Assembly (NCBI GenBank): GCA_026239495.1
Contig: CP110830.1
Location: 434,001-498,000, forward strand
DNA: 64,000 nt
Direction of reading: 5' to 3'
Source: Spiroplasma phoeniceum
GTDB lineage: Bacteria > Bacillota_I > Bacilli_A > Mycoplasmatales > Mycoplasmataceae
The position numbers were made by a program, and so were the translations under genes. Positions 20,412 through 31,244 of this stretch are shown here, one piece after another (within the stretch, counting starts at the first letter, position 1; each line of letters begins with the position of its first letter). Below the pieces are notes generated by a model. It did no database searches and was not told the DNA's origin. It saw only the letters and a list, made by a program, of their open reading frames with translations.

Positions 20412-21675
20412 AAATAATTTTATCGTTTGCACTAACAAGATTTTCTCCATAATAATATACATTGTTTAAAACAATGTAATTTTTATCACCATTTACAATT
20501 GAAATTTTATTTGAAGGATTTATACTATAATCTTTTGTTAATTTAATATATTTATTTAATTCTCTAGGATAATTGTTTTTATCTAAAAATCTATTTATAA
20601 TTTTTTGATCTGTATCAAAAACATAATGAGAATCAAGCATATTTGCTCCATTACCTATATTTATAATATCATTATATGTATTACTTGTTCCTTCTTCAAC
20701 AGATTGAAGATTATTTTTTATACAATTTGAACCACTAAAACAATTTTCAAAATGAATATTTGGTTGAATTCAAACATTATGAGAGCCCATTTCCATTGAT
20801 TCTGTTTGATTTGGTCTTGAAATTTGAGATTCTGTTGATATGGTTGATGGAATATGAGAAATTAAAAAACTTTCCAAAGCCCTACCAGAATCATCAGAAT
20901 TAGAAATTAGTAATCTAAGCACTAATCCACTAAAACTCCCATATTGTCCTGTTCCCGGATCCATATAATCTATTGTAATATTTGTTCCAGAAGGCGATAA
21001 TACACCTCTTATTCCTCTAATAATAATAAAATGATTTTCAATTTGATTACTATTTTCACTAAATAATTCCGGAAGATAACCTCTGTAAGCAAGAGCTACC
21101 GGTGTATTGTTTTGTAAACTATTTCTTATTAAAGATACAATATTACCTATATTATGATTTCTATTAATTGTTGTTAATGAGTATTGCCTATTATTATTTA
21201 AATATTCACTACTAATAAAATTATTAATTTGATTTGTTCAATTATCAACAAGTGTTCCTAGATATGTATATCTTGAGTTTGTTGGAGTTAAGTCAGGATT
21301 TAAATTTTGATTTGTTATAGTTTGCATCAAATATGCTAAATAATGCTGAAAACTAGTGTATGTTCTTTGGTGATTTATATTAACATTATTAAGAATAATA
21401 TCTGTATTTAATCCAAAATATCTTAAAATTGATTCACCAATTGCAGGACCACATCATTGTGCGGATAATTGTTTAATTTTTGATACAGATAAATTTAAAA
21501 AATTTGGAAGCGCTTCTCTTTTTTTGATTTTATTTAATTTTTTTAAATTATTTTTTTGTAAATTAATATTATTATTTATTTTATCTTTTTTTTGATAAGG
21601 ACTGGCGGCAATTGTTGTTGGTATTGCAGTTCCACTAATTGTTAATACACTTAATAAACTTAGTAGTTTTTTCAT
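20404..21675 (-). CDS. Secreted C39-like cysteine peptidase
   Basis: 423 aa from ATG 21675 (RBS AAAGGAA). Signal peptide MKKLLSLLSVLTISGTAIPT with cleavage near TIAAS, so it is exported. Papain-fold elements: SAQWCGPAIGESILRYFG (catalytic Cys, about residue 73) and ENHFIIIRGIRG (His), followed by ITIDYMDPGTGQYGSF (candidate Asp). This Cys-His-Asp set is the C39/papain-like arrangement. The C-terminus after residue 300 is unassigned. A (TA)n promoter lies upstream and the lipoprotein gene is coupled downstream. A secreted protease beside a prophage suggests a cargo virulence or host-interaction function; substrate unknown. Confidence 0.78.
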
Positions 21676-21726
21676 TTTGTATAATTTCCTTTCTTTAATC
21701 TTGAGACTTTTTATCAAGATCTATTG

Positions 21727-21758
21727 ACATTATATATATATATATATATGCAAGTCAA
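21727..21758 (-). promoter_or_regulatory. Promoter with (TA)n spacer for the peptidase gene
   Basis: On the minus strand TTGACT is followed by TGCA and an alternating TA run, then TATAAT and GTCAATAG. The -35/-10 spacing is 18 bp and most of the spacer is the dinucleotide repeat, so slippage would change promoter spacing in 2-bp steps. The lipoprotein gene at 7373 has a shorter TA run before the same ATGTCAATAG. Confidence 0.65.
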
Positions 21759-21795
21759 GCACTTTAAATATATTTTAGAAAGGAGATGAATTATA

Positions 21796-21930
21796 ATGGT
21801 TACTATTGTGATTATATTGTACTAATCTGGGCTCGCGTTGATTTTCATAAGTTTTGCGAAAAATTACTTAAAGTTTAAAAAAACTTTTGTCGCGCTTTTC
21901 AAAATACTTGGGAAAAATTCTAAGCGTTAA
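21796..21930 (+). pseudogene. Small membrane protein remnant
   Basis: Good RBS (AAGGAGATG) and ATG 21796: MVTIVIILY, TAA at 21823, then SGLALIFISFAKNYLKFKK and a Lys-rich tail ending at 21930. One nonsense codon splits an otherwise plausible 43-aa single-TM protein of the kind found in filamentous spiroplasma viruses. The rest, to 22052, shows nothing recognisable. Confidence 0.4.
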
Positions 21931-22052
21931 GCGAAGAATTTTATAAAGGTTCCCAAATTTGTTTGAAAGAACCTCAAAATATTTTTTAACTTGTAAGTCA
22001 TTTTATCACAAAAATTTAAGAAAATCAACCGCTCGCCCAAAAACAAGAATAG

Positions 22053-23789
22053 TTATAATCCCATTTTAAAACGATATGGATAAGAACAATAAAACAAAGC
22101 GTCATATGGGTCATGGTACATTTTACTGTCGGGTGTGTTTGTTTTGGTGTCACTAAATCTTAGTTCACTAATACATTTATCTAAAAATGGAAAGTTATCT
22201 AATATGCCATATATTTTGCCTTGAACAAACATTTTTCTTATTCATGTTACACGATTAATTATACCTGCTTCTTTATTCAATGAAGTTTGATGTTTTTTAG
22301 CTTTAAACATTTTAATTTTATAACCCAAATAAGGATAAATATCTTCTTGTAATTTTTGCATAAAGTCATAGGCATTAATATCATAATGAAATGTTGCATA
22401 TTCAAAACCATCAAATTTATCAAAAGTATTGATTATTCATTGGCCGTAATGTTCAACTATTTCATTTAAATTCATTGCGTTTTTTCGTGTAACAACATTT
22501 TCTTCAATTAAATATTTATCATATTCATTATTTTCATTAATTTTATAACCACTAAATAAAAATACCGTATGGTCTTCGCTACCATTAGCATAATCAACAC
22601 CAATTGAATAACTATCAAATTGATACTGTTTTGTATTTGGATTATAAAAATCTTGTAAATTATATTCTTTAATATATTTACGATAATTTCGTAAAACATA
22701 AACGCTGGGGTCATTATCGTTATATTCAAATCCGTAGTATTCAAGTTCAAATAAATCAGGTCGTTCTTCTTTGTTAGTTAAAACAAGTTTTTTGGTAATA
22801 TCAGGTATTTTATTTCAAACAGCCCCCATTGTTAATCGTAAATTAAAAATACCCAAACCATTAAATGCTTGTTTGTTTTCTGAATATACTTGATTGTGTT
22901 CTTTTAAAATATTTTTAATTCTTTCATTTAAGGGTAAATATGGGGTTACAAATTTTTCATAAAAGACATTATATTTATCAAAAGGGTTAAAAGTAAATTG
23001 ATTAGAATATGTTTTATGAAAATATGTTGTTACTGTTATGTATTGTTTTGCTATGTTGTCTCATTCTTGAAATGTCCAAGATAATTCTTTTACTGGAATA
23101 GGATTATCTAAATTATATTGTTCATTAACATCATCATCAGTATATTTTTCATAAGATACTTTTAAACTTTTTGAACGAAACATTGAAACTCTTAAATTAT
23201 TATATCTTTTATCTAATTCTTTATCAGTTAAGATTTCTTTTTCTTCAGCATGTATCATTTCATCAGTTCATGCAGATATAATACCACTACCTTTACCAAC
23301 TTTCCCCATAATTTTATTACCATTAGCATAACCAACAAAAGCAATGCGAACACCACTAGGAAAAACAATCTCGCCGCCTTCTTTAACATTTTTAGGTCAA
23401 ACAATACCATTTTCATTGTCGGGTCCTATATCAATCCCATATTTATCATAAAGATAGTTACAGACATTAATTGTATCGCCAAATGTAGTATCTTCGTGAG
23501 TGTTGGCATATCTTCGCAAAATATTAGATGAAGCATCCGTAAAGTTACAAGCAAAAAATAATTTTTCGGCTAAATGATTTCATGTTTTATTAGTACCACG
23601 CCCTGCTGAAACAAACTTAAAAAAAGTTGGCGAAGTAAAATATCGGGCATAACTATCACCAACAAAGTCTTTAAATACCTCTCAATCAAAACCAAAATTA
23701 TAGTCACTAAAATTCAAATCATATTTTTTATTTAAATGTTCATAACTAGTAATTCGTTTTTTGTTATTAATTTTAGTAAAGTCTTGCAT
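22053..23789 (-). CDS. Phage terminase large subunit
   Basis: 578 aa read with UGA as Trp (DWEVFKDFV, TWNHLAE, EWDNIAKQY). N-terminal ATPase: Walker A-like SAGRGTNKTW (about residue 62) and acidic SAWTDEMIHAEEKE. C-terminal nuclease: YSIGVDYANGSEDHTVF (first Asp) and YHDPYDALFYCS near the end. TerL drives DNA into the prohead and cuts concatemers. It is on the strand opposite to the capsid block, an arrangement produced by rearrangement or by a divergent late region. RBS AAGGAGG upstream of ATG 23789. It appears intact. Confidence 0.85.
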
Positions 23790-23881
23790 TTTTAAATATC
23801 CTCCTTTTTTTGATAAAATTATTTGAAGTATTAAATATCATAATTTAAAATATTTTTTTAATTAAGAAAGGAAATTATAAA

Positions 23882-25205
23882 ATGGAATTAAAAAATAATT
23901 TATTAGGAAATTATAAAGAAAATAAAAGAAAAAAAAACAATAAATGAAATTAATAATTTCTTAATTGAAAGAGATAATGAGATATTTAAATTATATCAAC
24001 AATGAAAAATATTACAAGGATATAAGGTTGTATCAAAAATACCAAAAACATTTAAAACAGAATATGGGGATAACACTTTAAAAAGACGAAGATATGTTAA
24101 ATATGATGAAGAAAAAAAAGAAAATATAAATCGTTATCCTTTAGATGAAGAATTAGGGTTAAAAAAATACGAAAGAATTGAAAAAAATTTAAAAAATAAA
24201 TATATGTATTTTATGGGCGATGGGAAAAGATATAAAGATATTTTGCATACAACAGAAAATGCTAGCATTAGTGAAAGAACAATATCTAATATTTTTAAAA
24301 ATGCCGATTTAGAAGAAACCGATTACATTAGTAATAAAAATAACAATAAAATTAAAATCCCAAATAATGTTTTATATATTCAAATTGATGGGGCTTTTGA
24401 ACCTATGAGAGAAAATAAAAAAAGAGTTGAAAATAAAATATTTCTTGCGACTATGCATGTTGGTGTTGATGAAGAAAAGTCAACAAAAACCAGAATAAAA
24501 ATGAAAAAGAAAAAAGGAGTTTTTCAAATGATGAATAAAAATCATAAGAATAAAAATGATAAATCTAATATTGATAATTTTATTGATAAAATTTTTAAAT
24601 CAATGGATACTTATGATATTAATGAAGATACTAAAATATTAATATTAAGTGATGGTGAAAAACAAATTAAAAAAATTTACAAAGCAGTAAAAGCAAAATA
24701 TAAAAATAATACTGTATCATATAGTTTAGATAAATTTCATTTAGTAAAAAGATTTAAAGAATTATTCACAAATCGTAAGAAAAACCGAATTCATAGATTA
24801 AAATATAAATTATCAAAAATATATTTTTTTACTGGAAATTATGAAGCATTATTAGATTTTTTAATGTGTCATTTACCCTATGTTATTGATAATAAAAAGA
24901 AATTTTTATTAGAAACTATTGAATTAATTAAAAATAATAAAGAAGGAATTGAAAATCAAGCGTTAGAATATAATATTGGTTGTCACATGGAAGGTGATAT
25001 ATCACACTATATTAAGTCTGTTAAGGGGCGTGGCGCGAAAATATATTGTAAAGAAACATTTATCAATATGTTAATTGCTTCAATGTTAAGACTTAATAGT
25101 AAAACAAATGAAGAAAAAATTGATAAAATTAATAAAAATAAAGAAAAAATTGAATTTAATATATTTAATTTAAATCAATCTAAAAATCAATTTTTATCTT
25201 TATAA
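23882..25205 (+). pseudogene. ISLre2/UPF0236-type transposase, N-terminal frameshift
   Basis: An ATG at 23882 behind AAAGGAAA begins MELKNNLLGNYKENKRKK. An A9 run (23929-23937) then throws the frame; removing one A joins it to INEINNFLIERDNEIF and on to the end at 25205, about 440 aa. The C-terminal part matches the 'Mbov_0401 family ICE transposase-like' pattern: YIQIDGAFEPM, ILSDGEKQIKKIYK, DKFHLVKRF, IGCHMEGDISHYIKSVKGRG. Such proteins move ISLre2-like elements or mollicute ICEs. It may still work if the A-run slips. Confidence 0.8.
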
Positions 25206-25421
25206 AAAATAAAAAACTTTTTAAAATTATTAATAACTTTAAAAAGTATTTTTTAGTGTGTCGAAATTCATAAATTTATAAATTATTTCTTCAATTAAAA
25301 ATTATGTTTTTTAAAAAAGTTGAATTTTTTATAAATTTTGGTATTATTTAGTCATAAGCGAAACTTAATTTGTTTCTAATTATTTAATTTTATTAAAAAC
25401 CTCAAAATAATAAATACTACC
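25206..25421. other. Distal end of the ISLre2-like element
   Basis: Noncoding. The last 35 nt, read on the minus strand, begin GGTAGTATTTATTATTTTGAG and then GTTTTT. This resembles the MITE end (GGTAGTAAGAAAAGGGTTGA, then GGTTTT). The end directly abuts the IS-A end at 25422. Confidence 0.5.
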
Positions 25422-25451
25422 AGAATTCTTGCGTAACCTATTAAAAAATTG

Positions 25452-26594
25452 CTTTAATTTTGTCGAAAACTCTTGATGAAATAAAAAAAATCATCAATAT
25501 GACAATTTAAAAACTAATTTTGTGTAAGATTATGATTTTGTTTTAAATTTTTTAAACGTTAAAATATAATACCGTTGATTGTTGGTTTGGTGTTAAACCT
25601 TTATGTTGGTATTTTCATTTTCAGAGCTTTAAATAATTTTGAATATTAGTGAAACCCAAACCATGATAATGAATTAAGGCTTCTTTAAGACTGGATTGTA
25701 ATTTATTAATCTTATTTAACTTTCGATAACTAGTATCAGGGTTTGTACTAGTTTTGGTGGAATATAGAGTAGAATTTGTTTGTTTTGCTACTAATAAATA
25801 TAGTGGTTGCATGTCAGAAATAATCGTTGATTTTTCTTTAATCAATTGCTTATTCATATTTTCAATAATTCATTGTTTTTGTAATCGTTTGGTATTGGTA
25901 GATTGAACAAAAATATTATTATTGCTATCAACTGCCATTTGAATACAGCATTTGGTATTGGTTGAAAATGGATCGAGATGAGTTTTTCGTTTATCAAATT
26001 TATCTTTAAAATTACCTTTATGGATTTCTTTAATAAATGTTTCATCCATTTGAATTTGACCATTTAATTTTTTAAATTTTAATTGGGTATTTTCTAATTG
26101 TTTTGATTGCATTAATTTTTGTCGATTATACCAAGCAGTTTTTGGGGTTGTTTTAATAAAACGAGAAATTATTTTGCTAGATTGTCCTAATAATGCAATT
26201 TGAATTAATAAATTTCATTGTTCATAATTTAAATGACTTCAATAAGTAAAATGATGACGAAAAGCATCAAAACTAGCACGACATTTTTTACATAAATATT
26301 TTTGTTTTCCTTCAGGATTATGACCATTTTTAACACAATGAAAAGATTTGCAATTAGGACATGTAATGCCTTTATCTCTAAATTTTTGATCAATTTCATT
26401 TAAACGTTTTTGTTTTTTGATTACCTTTACTTCTTTTTTTATTTTTTCATAAAATTCTAAAAATTGATCATCTGTAAAACTGTTTTTTAATTCTGTAATT
26501 ATTTTTTCCATCAATTATTTACCTCTATATATTAAAAATATACCTAAAATTAGGTATATTCTATAAATATCAAGAGTTTTCGACAAAATTAAAG
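25452..26594 (-). mobile_element. IS-B copy 2 (IS1595-like), nested in IS-A
   Basis: 1143 bp with the same 26-bp inverted ends, flanked by AAAAATTG at 25444-25451 and 26595-26602. It landed in the noncoding end of IS-A, so its insertion is younger than that IS-A copy. Confidence 0.95.
25552..26511 (-). CDS. IS-B transposase (IS1595-like)
   Basis: 319 aa, ATG 26511, with the zinc ribbon (CPNCKSFHCVKNG/CKKCRAS) and the MDETF catalytic start as in copy 1. By eye it is identical to copy 3 at 39243, which suggests recent transposition. RBS AGAGGT. Expected to be functional. Confidence 0.88.
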
Positions 26595-26733
26595 AAAAAT
26601 TGCAAATATTTGTAAAAAGACACTAATAAAAAAATATAATTTTAATTAATTATGTTTTTTATTTAAAAATTTAATATTTTGCCACAACAAAAAATGAATT
26701 TATTATTTAAATTCTTTAATTTTAGATAAATCT

Positions 26734-27561
26734 TCTATGTTAACTGCAAATTATAAATTGAAGCAATTAAATTAAATCTTAAACTAAGTCGTTTTCTTCG
26801 ATTACGATATTTTTCTGTAATAATTTTAAATTTTTTAAGAATAACAAAAATATTTTCAATAATAATTCTCGTTTTTGAAACTATTCTATTGCGTTGTTTT
26901 TGTACTTTATTTAAAGGGTTTTTATTTGTTTTTTTTGTAGGTATTAGAACATTGTTGTGAATTTTTTGTATTCCTTGATAACCACTATCAACTATTAATT
27001 TGGTATTTTTTAAAATTGCGATTTTTGATTCTTTAAATAAAGCATAATCGTGTTTTTTACCAAGCGAAAAACTTGTTGCAATAATTTTTTTGGTTTCTTG
27101 TTCGATAATTACTTGTGTTTTAATAGTGTGTTTTTTCTTTTTACCAGAATAAGATTGTTTTTGTCTTTTTTTGGGCGTTGGATTGGGGTTTCGGTAACAT
27201 CAATAATAATAGTTTTATCATTAAAATAATCATTTATTAGTGCTTTTTTACCAGCAACTTGCTGAAAATCAGGGTGTTTAATTAAAATATCTTCAATTCA
27301 CTTGATATTGCGATAACAATTAGCTTCACTAATTCCGAAATTTTTTCCAAGATGAAAATAAGTTCGATATTCTCGTCAATACGATAAAGTCATCAATAAT
27401 CGATTTTCTAGTGATAATTTATTAGCTTTGCCACCTTTTTTAAATTTTTCTATTTCAGCTACTTGTAAAATATCTAACATTTTATTAAAAATATCTTGTT
27501 TTATTCCTGTTAATCTTAATCATTCTTTATCATTAATATTTTTAAATTCATCAAATTTCAT
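26734..27561 (-). pseudogene. IS-A transposase of copy 4
   Basis: Starts at ATG 27561 and follows the usual sequence through VTETPIQRP with A7G intact near 27173. The 3' half reads into the copy-1 type end (LIPTKKTNKNPLNKVQKQ). The mosaic origin and the ATATT/GTTAAC changes near the end (LQLT for LQLA) make activity uncertain; no obvious frameshift besides the slippery site. Confidence 0.5.
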
Positions 27562-27632
27562 AATTTAATATCCTCATAAATTATATTTTATAATAATATT
27601 TTAATAATAAAACCAGGTATCGCAAGAAGTCT

Positions 27633-28111
27633 AATATTTTATAGGAATTTTAAAATAATTAGATTAGGTTAAGCAAGAAGTCTAATAATAGTTTTATCAT
27701 TAAAATAATCATTTATTAGTGCTTTTTTACCAGCAACTTGCTGAAAATCAGGGTGTTTAATTAAAATATCTTCAATTCACTTGATATTGCGATAACAATT
27801 AGCTTCACTAATTCCGAAATTTTTTCCAAGATGAAAATAAGTTCGATATTCTCGTCAATACGATAAAGTCATCAATAATCGATTTTCTAGTGATAATTTA
27901 TTAGCTTTGCCACCTTTTTTAAATTTTTCTATTTCAGCTGCTTGTAAAATATCTAACATTTTATTAAAAATATCTTGTTTTATTCCTGTTAATCTTAATC
28001 ATTCTTTATCATTAATATTTTTAAATTCATCAAATTTCATAATTTAATATCCTCATAAATTATATTTTATAATAATATTTTAATAATAAAACCAGGTATC
28101 GCAAGAAGTCT
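27633..28111 (-). mobile_element. IS-A end pieces in tandem
   Basis: 27633-27682 is the terminal stretch of the copy-1 subfamily (...GTTAAGCAAGAAGTCT). 27683-28111 repeats the transposase 5' half and terminal repeat of copy 4 almost exactly, to GCAAGAAGTCT. These are truncated elements with no complete transposase. Confidence 0.65.
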
Positions 28112-28112
28112 A

Positions 28113-28315
28113 ATAAATATTTAGCAAAAAATAATGGTAATAATATAAAACAAGTAAACGAATAACATTGAATTCTTATTTTAAATAATGGAAAATGTGC
28201 TGCTTATTTTGATGCTTCAAAAATAAAATTAATTTATTGTTGAGATGGTGTTGGTGAACCACAAATACCAGCAATTAAATCTAATACTGGTGAAATTACA
28301 GAATGAAAAGGTTAA
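28113..28315 (+). pseudogene. Orphan 3' gene fragment before a terminator
   Basis: The frame KYLAKNNGNNIKQVNE, stop, HWILILNNGKCAAYFDA ... CWDGVGEPQIPAIKS ... TGEITEWKG ends at TAA 28313. It looks like the C-terminal end of a larger, possibly phage tail or surface, protein whose front was removed by IS-A. One internal TAA. Not recognised. Confidence 0.45.
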
Positions 28316-28345
28316 AAGGAACTATTATTAAGTTCCTTTTTAAAT
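28316..28345 (+). terminator. Terminator hairpin
   Basis: AAAAGGAACT/AGTTCCTTTTT stem with loop ATTATTA just after the orphan stop codon. Confidence 0.75.
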
Positions 28346-28348
28346 TAA

Positions 28349-28543
28349 TCAAATAAATTTCATAAATATAATTAATAAGAATAAATTAGTTATTGTACTA
28401 TATAATGCAGGACTAAATTTTAATACTTCAAATGTTTGACTGAAAAAAATATATATTGTTTGAAAAATTTTACCAACACCACTCGCTAATTCGTTTACTT
28501 GTTTTATACCAGTGATATGGCGTCCTTTACGATGAACCGGCAA
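28349..28543 (-). CDS. Small membrane protein, possibly viral
   Basis: 64 aa read on the minus strand: PVHRKGRHITGIKQVNEL, then a hydrophobic half (IFQTIYIFFSQTFEVLKF; STITNLFLLIIFMKFI). There is no ATG; TTG at 28543 would be the start, so the 5' end may be missing. It converges on the terminator at 28316. It looks like a single/two-TM virus protein. Low certainty. Confidence 0.35.
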   Translation of the reverse strand: MPVHRKGRHITGIKQVNELASGVGKIFQTIYIFFSQTFEVLKFSPALYSTITNLFLLIIFMKFI

Positions 28544-28597
28544 AAAAATTCTTGTTAGATTGTTTTTTTATTTTTCTATTAAAAAACATAAATTTAT

Positions 28598-28738
28598 TTG
28601 CATTATTCATCGGATAGTATCTTTAAATTTATAACTTTTATCATAAAAACAGATTAATTTCTGTTTTCCCCACACAAAATAAAAGATATTTTTATAAATT
28701 TCCTTTTAAATAAAGGTATTATCCGATGAATAATGCAA
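28598..28738. repeat. Inverted repeat, copy 2 of the prophage left end
   Basis: Arms at 28598-28624 and 28712-28738 (CATTATTCATCGGATAGTA / TATTATCCGATGAATAATG). Compared with copy 1 at 7728, A-T pairs have become G-C pairs at matching positions, so arm pairing is retained. Confidence 0.65.
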
Positions 28739-29237
28739 GCTCTAAAACTTAATATTTTTTGATGCTTAAAGATGCATAACCCATCTATGGCACGAATTAT
28801 TAAAAAAGTGTGAAAGCGATTGGATTTACTCTCCTATTTATTTCTTTAATTGTCGGCAAGATTAATCACTTGTTAAATGTCAGAGCATGTGTTTTTTGGC
28901 TTGTTTTCATAAAAATATTGTTATTAAACCGAAAAAAAACAATATCGGACACTAAAAAAACAAGGGGGTTGGAACTCCAAAAGGTTATTTTCTTTATATA
29001 AAGTTGTATAGGGATGGATGAAGCGCAATTAATAACTGGGTAAATTTGTTTTACTTCAGTTGGGGGATAAACTCTGTTTAAATATAGAATTTTAGTATCT
29101 CCACCACTCACCCCCAAAGCGAGGTGGGTGGCGAATTAAGCTAATTAAATCAAAATACAAATATTCTTACTAAATATCAAAATATTAACTAACAAAGGGA
29201 TTTTCTGTTTATTTTAAAAAAAAGAAAGAAAAGAATA
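28739..29237 (+). repeat. Prophage left-end block, copy 2
   Basis: Parallel to 7895-8393. It contains a GTG-started hydrophobic frame at 28810-29001 (VKAIGFTLLFISLIVGKI...LNRKKTISDTKK) that is frameshifted in copy 1, so it may be a real small membrane protein here or chance. The terminal hairpin at 29101-29126 is present in inverted orientation relative to copy 1. Confidence 0.5.
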
Positions 29238-29547
29238 AAATATTATGCAAGAATATAAAAGTAAATATATAATTTAAAAATAAAATTTGTTCTTATTTAA
29301 ATAAAGTTATTATAATAATTGAAGATTATCAACTTCATAAAGGTTTAAAAATAAAAATCAATTATCTACTCCTAAATTTATTGGTGGTTTAAAAGTTTTA
29401 TGCAAATATCTATTTAATTTAAAATATATTTTACAATCACCAGTCATTAAGAAAAAATATATTTATAAAATAAATATTAAAATGACAGGGCACTAACACG
29501 ATGCATGAAAACAATTACAATATTTTTTAACAAAAGGAGTTGATAAA
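29238..29547 (+). pseudogene. Deleted fusion of the first two prophage genes
   Basis: The first nine codons of the 94-aa gene (ATGCAAGAATATAAAAG...) run directly into the middle of the RuvC-like gene (ATTGAAGATTATCAACTTCA, then GGTTTAAAAGTTTTATG), with multiple stops. About 600 bp present in copy 1 have been lost. Confidence 0.7.
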
Positions 29548-29548
29548 A

Positions 29549-29947
29549 ATGGCAAAAACAAAAAGTAATTTACCTAAAAAATCAATAACTAATAAACCTA
29601 AAATAAAAAATAAAAGAGTTAACAAATTAGAACTAACTGTTAGATTACATGAAAATCCGATTAAAAATAAAATTAAGGCACTGGTTGCTGGTGGTGTTGA
29701 ATTTGACGCTTGTTCGGCTAAATGTCAGTGAGAAGGATTAAATTACTCAACATTATCAATATATAACCCATCTATTTTAACTGAGTTTTTGAAATTAAGA
29801 AAAGGTGATTAGATAAAAATTAAAGTCTCAGTATTTAATCAGTTAAATATAAAAACTAAACGATATTTTTTATCTTTTAGAGTAGATATTTTTGAAATTA
29901 TACAAAAAGCGATTAGAAAGAGAACAAATACAAATATTAAAAAATAG
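29549..29947 (+). pseudogene. Uninterrupted homologue of the IS-A-split prophage gene
   Basis: 132 codons, MAKTKSNLPKKSIT... RLHENPIKNKIKALVAGG, CSAKC and KTKRYFLSFRV conserved with the gene at 9105. One nonsense TAG at 29810-29812 replaces the Glu of 'KDDEIKIK'. It supplies the empty insertion site for IS-A copy 3. RBS AAGGAG. Confidence 0.8.
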
Positions 29948-29959
29948 GAGGAAAAAACA

Positions 29960-30418
29960 ATGACATTAAAAAATGTAAAATATGTTCTTATTGATGAAAA
30001 TAATGAACCTATTAAAAATGAAGATGGTATTTTAGATATTAAAACTGCTAAAATTATTTTAGAAAATACTGCTGGAGTTGAAGAATTTAATGCAAGTAAT
30101 TTAGAAAATAATAATCAACAAATCAACGAACTACAAACAAAAAATACTGAATTAACTTCATAAATTGAAGAACAAACAATTCAATTAAAACAAATTGAAG
30201 TAATTGATTTTATTAATTCTTTAAATGATAATGAAGAATTTAAAAATGTTTTATTAAAGTCTTATGATATTAGCGATGATATTGAAATCATTAAAGCTCA
30301 ATTGCAAAGTGTTTATGATGAATTAATTAAGGTACAAACAGTTAATACTGGTGGCGTACCAAAGTTATAAAACAAAGAAAACAATATTTTAGATACAGAC
30401 AATGTATTTAATAAATAG
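29960..30418 (+). pseudogene. Scaffold-like gene, two nonsense codons
   Basis: Homologue of 10591-11049 with the frame intact over 152 codons, but TAA at 30161-30163 (Gln in copy 1) and at 30368-30370 (Glu in copy 1). The RBS AGGAGG is kept. Confidence 0.8.
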
Positions 30419-30435
30419 AAATAAGGAATTAAATT

Positions 30436-30900
30436 ATGGCGCAAAACCCACAAAGAATTTTCGGAGATATTGCTAATCAAGCAACACAAAGAGACCGAGA
30501 AAAATTTGAACAATGATATTTACAAAATTATCAACAAAAATTTAGTTGAGAAGCATTATTTGTGTGAAAAGAAGCCAATAAGTTTGGCTTAACATATAAA
30601 AGAAAGAAAAATATTAAATATAATGAAGGTTTGGGAGCAAACAGTCAAGTATTTAATACTGATGATAAACTACTAAAATATTCAACAGTGGAATTTGAAT
30701 ATGGAATTGTTGAATTAGATACAATTTTAACCTTTGCTCGTAAATTAGACCCCATAGAAAGTGATTTTAATACTAATCTTTGGGCTGCCGATATTGAGCA
30801 AGCAATGGATACTGAGGTTGCTTATAAAAGCAATAAAATTTTAGAAATTATTAATAAAGGGACAGTTACAAATATTCAAGAGCAAAAAGCAGATGAGTAG
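30436..30900 (+). pseudogene. Major capsid gene, 3' truncated
   Basis: 154 codons matching the first part of the capsid at 11067 (MAQNPQRIFGDIANQAT...), ending in TAG at 30898 right after QEQKADE; homology to the phage stops there. This marks the right border of the second prophage remnant. Confidence 0.85.
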
Positions 30901-31244
30901 TAAAAAATGAATTAATATATTTATCTAATTATAATAAAATTTTATTTTGATATATATAATCAATATTTTAAAAATTAAATTTATTTTGATTGAATGATTA
31001 ATTACGTTTAAATTATATGATGCAAAACAACAAGTTTTATGGAGAAAAATAATGATAAAAGATAGAAAAATAACAATTAAAGAGTTAAAAACATTAGTAT
31101 TAGGTTAATTATATCAACGTGGGATTTAAAATTAACTAAGGGGAATAAAAACCAGAAATATTTTAAAAAGGCTAACAGGTCTTAAATATAAATGGTTTTT
31201 ACAAAATAAATTGCTAATTTATTTTACTTTTCTAAAAAAATAGG
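30901..31244. other. Junction between prophage remnant and hisS leader
   Basis: AT-rich. A short frame at 31051-31107 (MIKDRKITIKELKTLVLG-stop) has a GGAG-like RBS and may be a gene remnant. Nothing else is recognisable until the TATAAT at 31245-31250, which starts the T-box leader (possible -35 TTTACT at 31223-31228). Confidence 0.4.

Larger units (their letters stand above)
25422..27632 (-). mobile_element. IS-A copy 4, mosaic, interrupted by IS-B
   Basis: The left end AGAATTCTTGC and the right end GCAAGAAGTCT enclose IS-B copy 2. The transposase-distal half resembles the subfamily of copy 1, whereas the proximal half matches copies 2 and 3, so it looks recombinant. The transposase start is at 27561. 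Confidence 0.75.

Noticed and set aside
23250-23531. Forward frame of 93 codons in the terminase gene
   Set aside because: Antisense of the conserved TerL reading frame.
28866-29117. Reverse frame in the prophage left-end block
   Set aside because: Not conserved in the parallel block at 8020-8280, crosses the hairpin.
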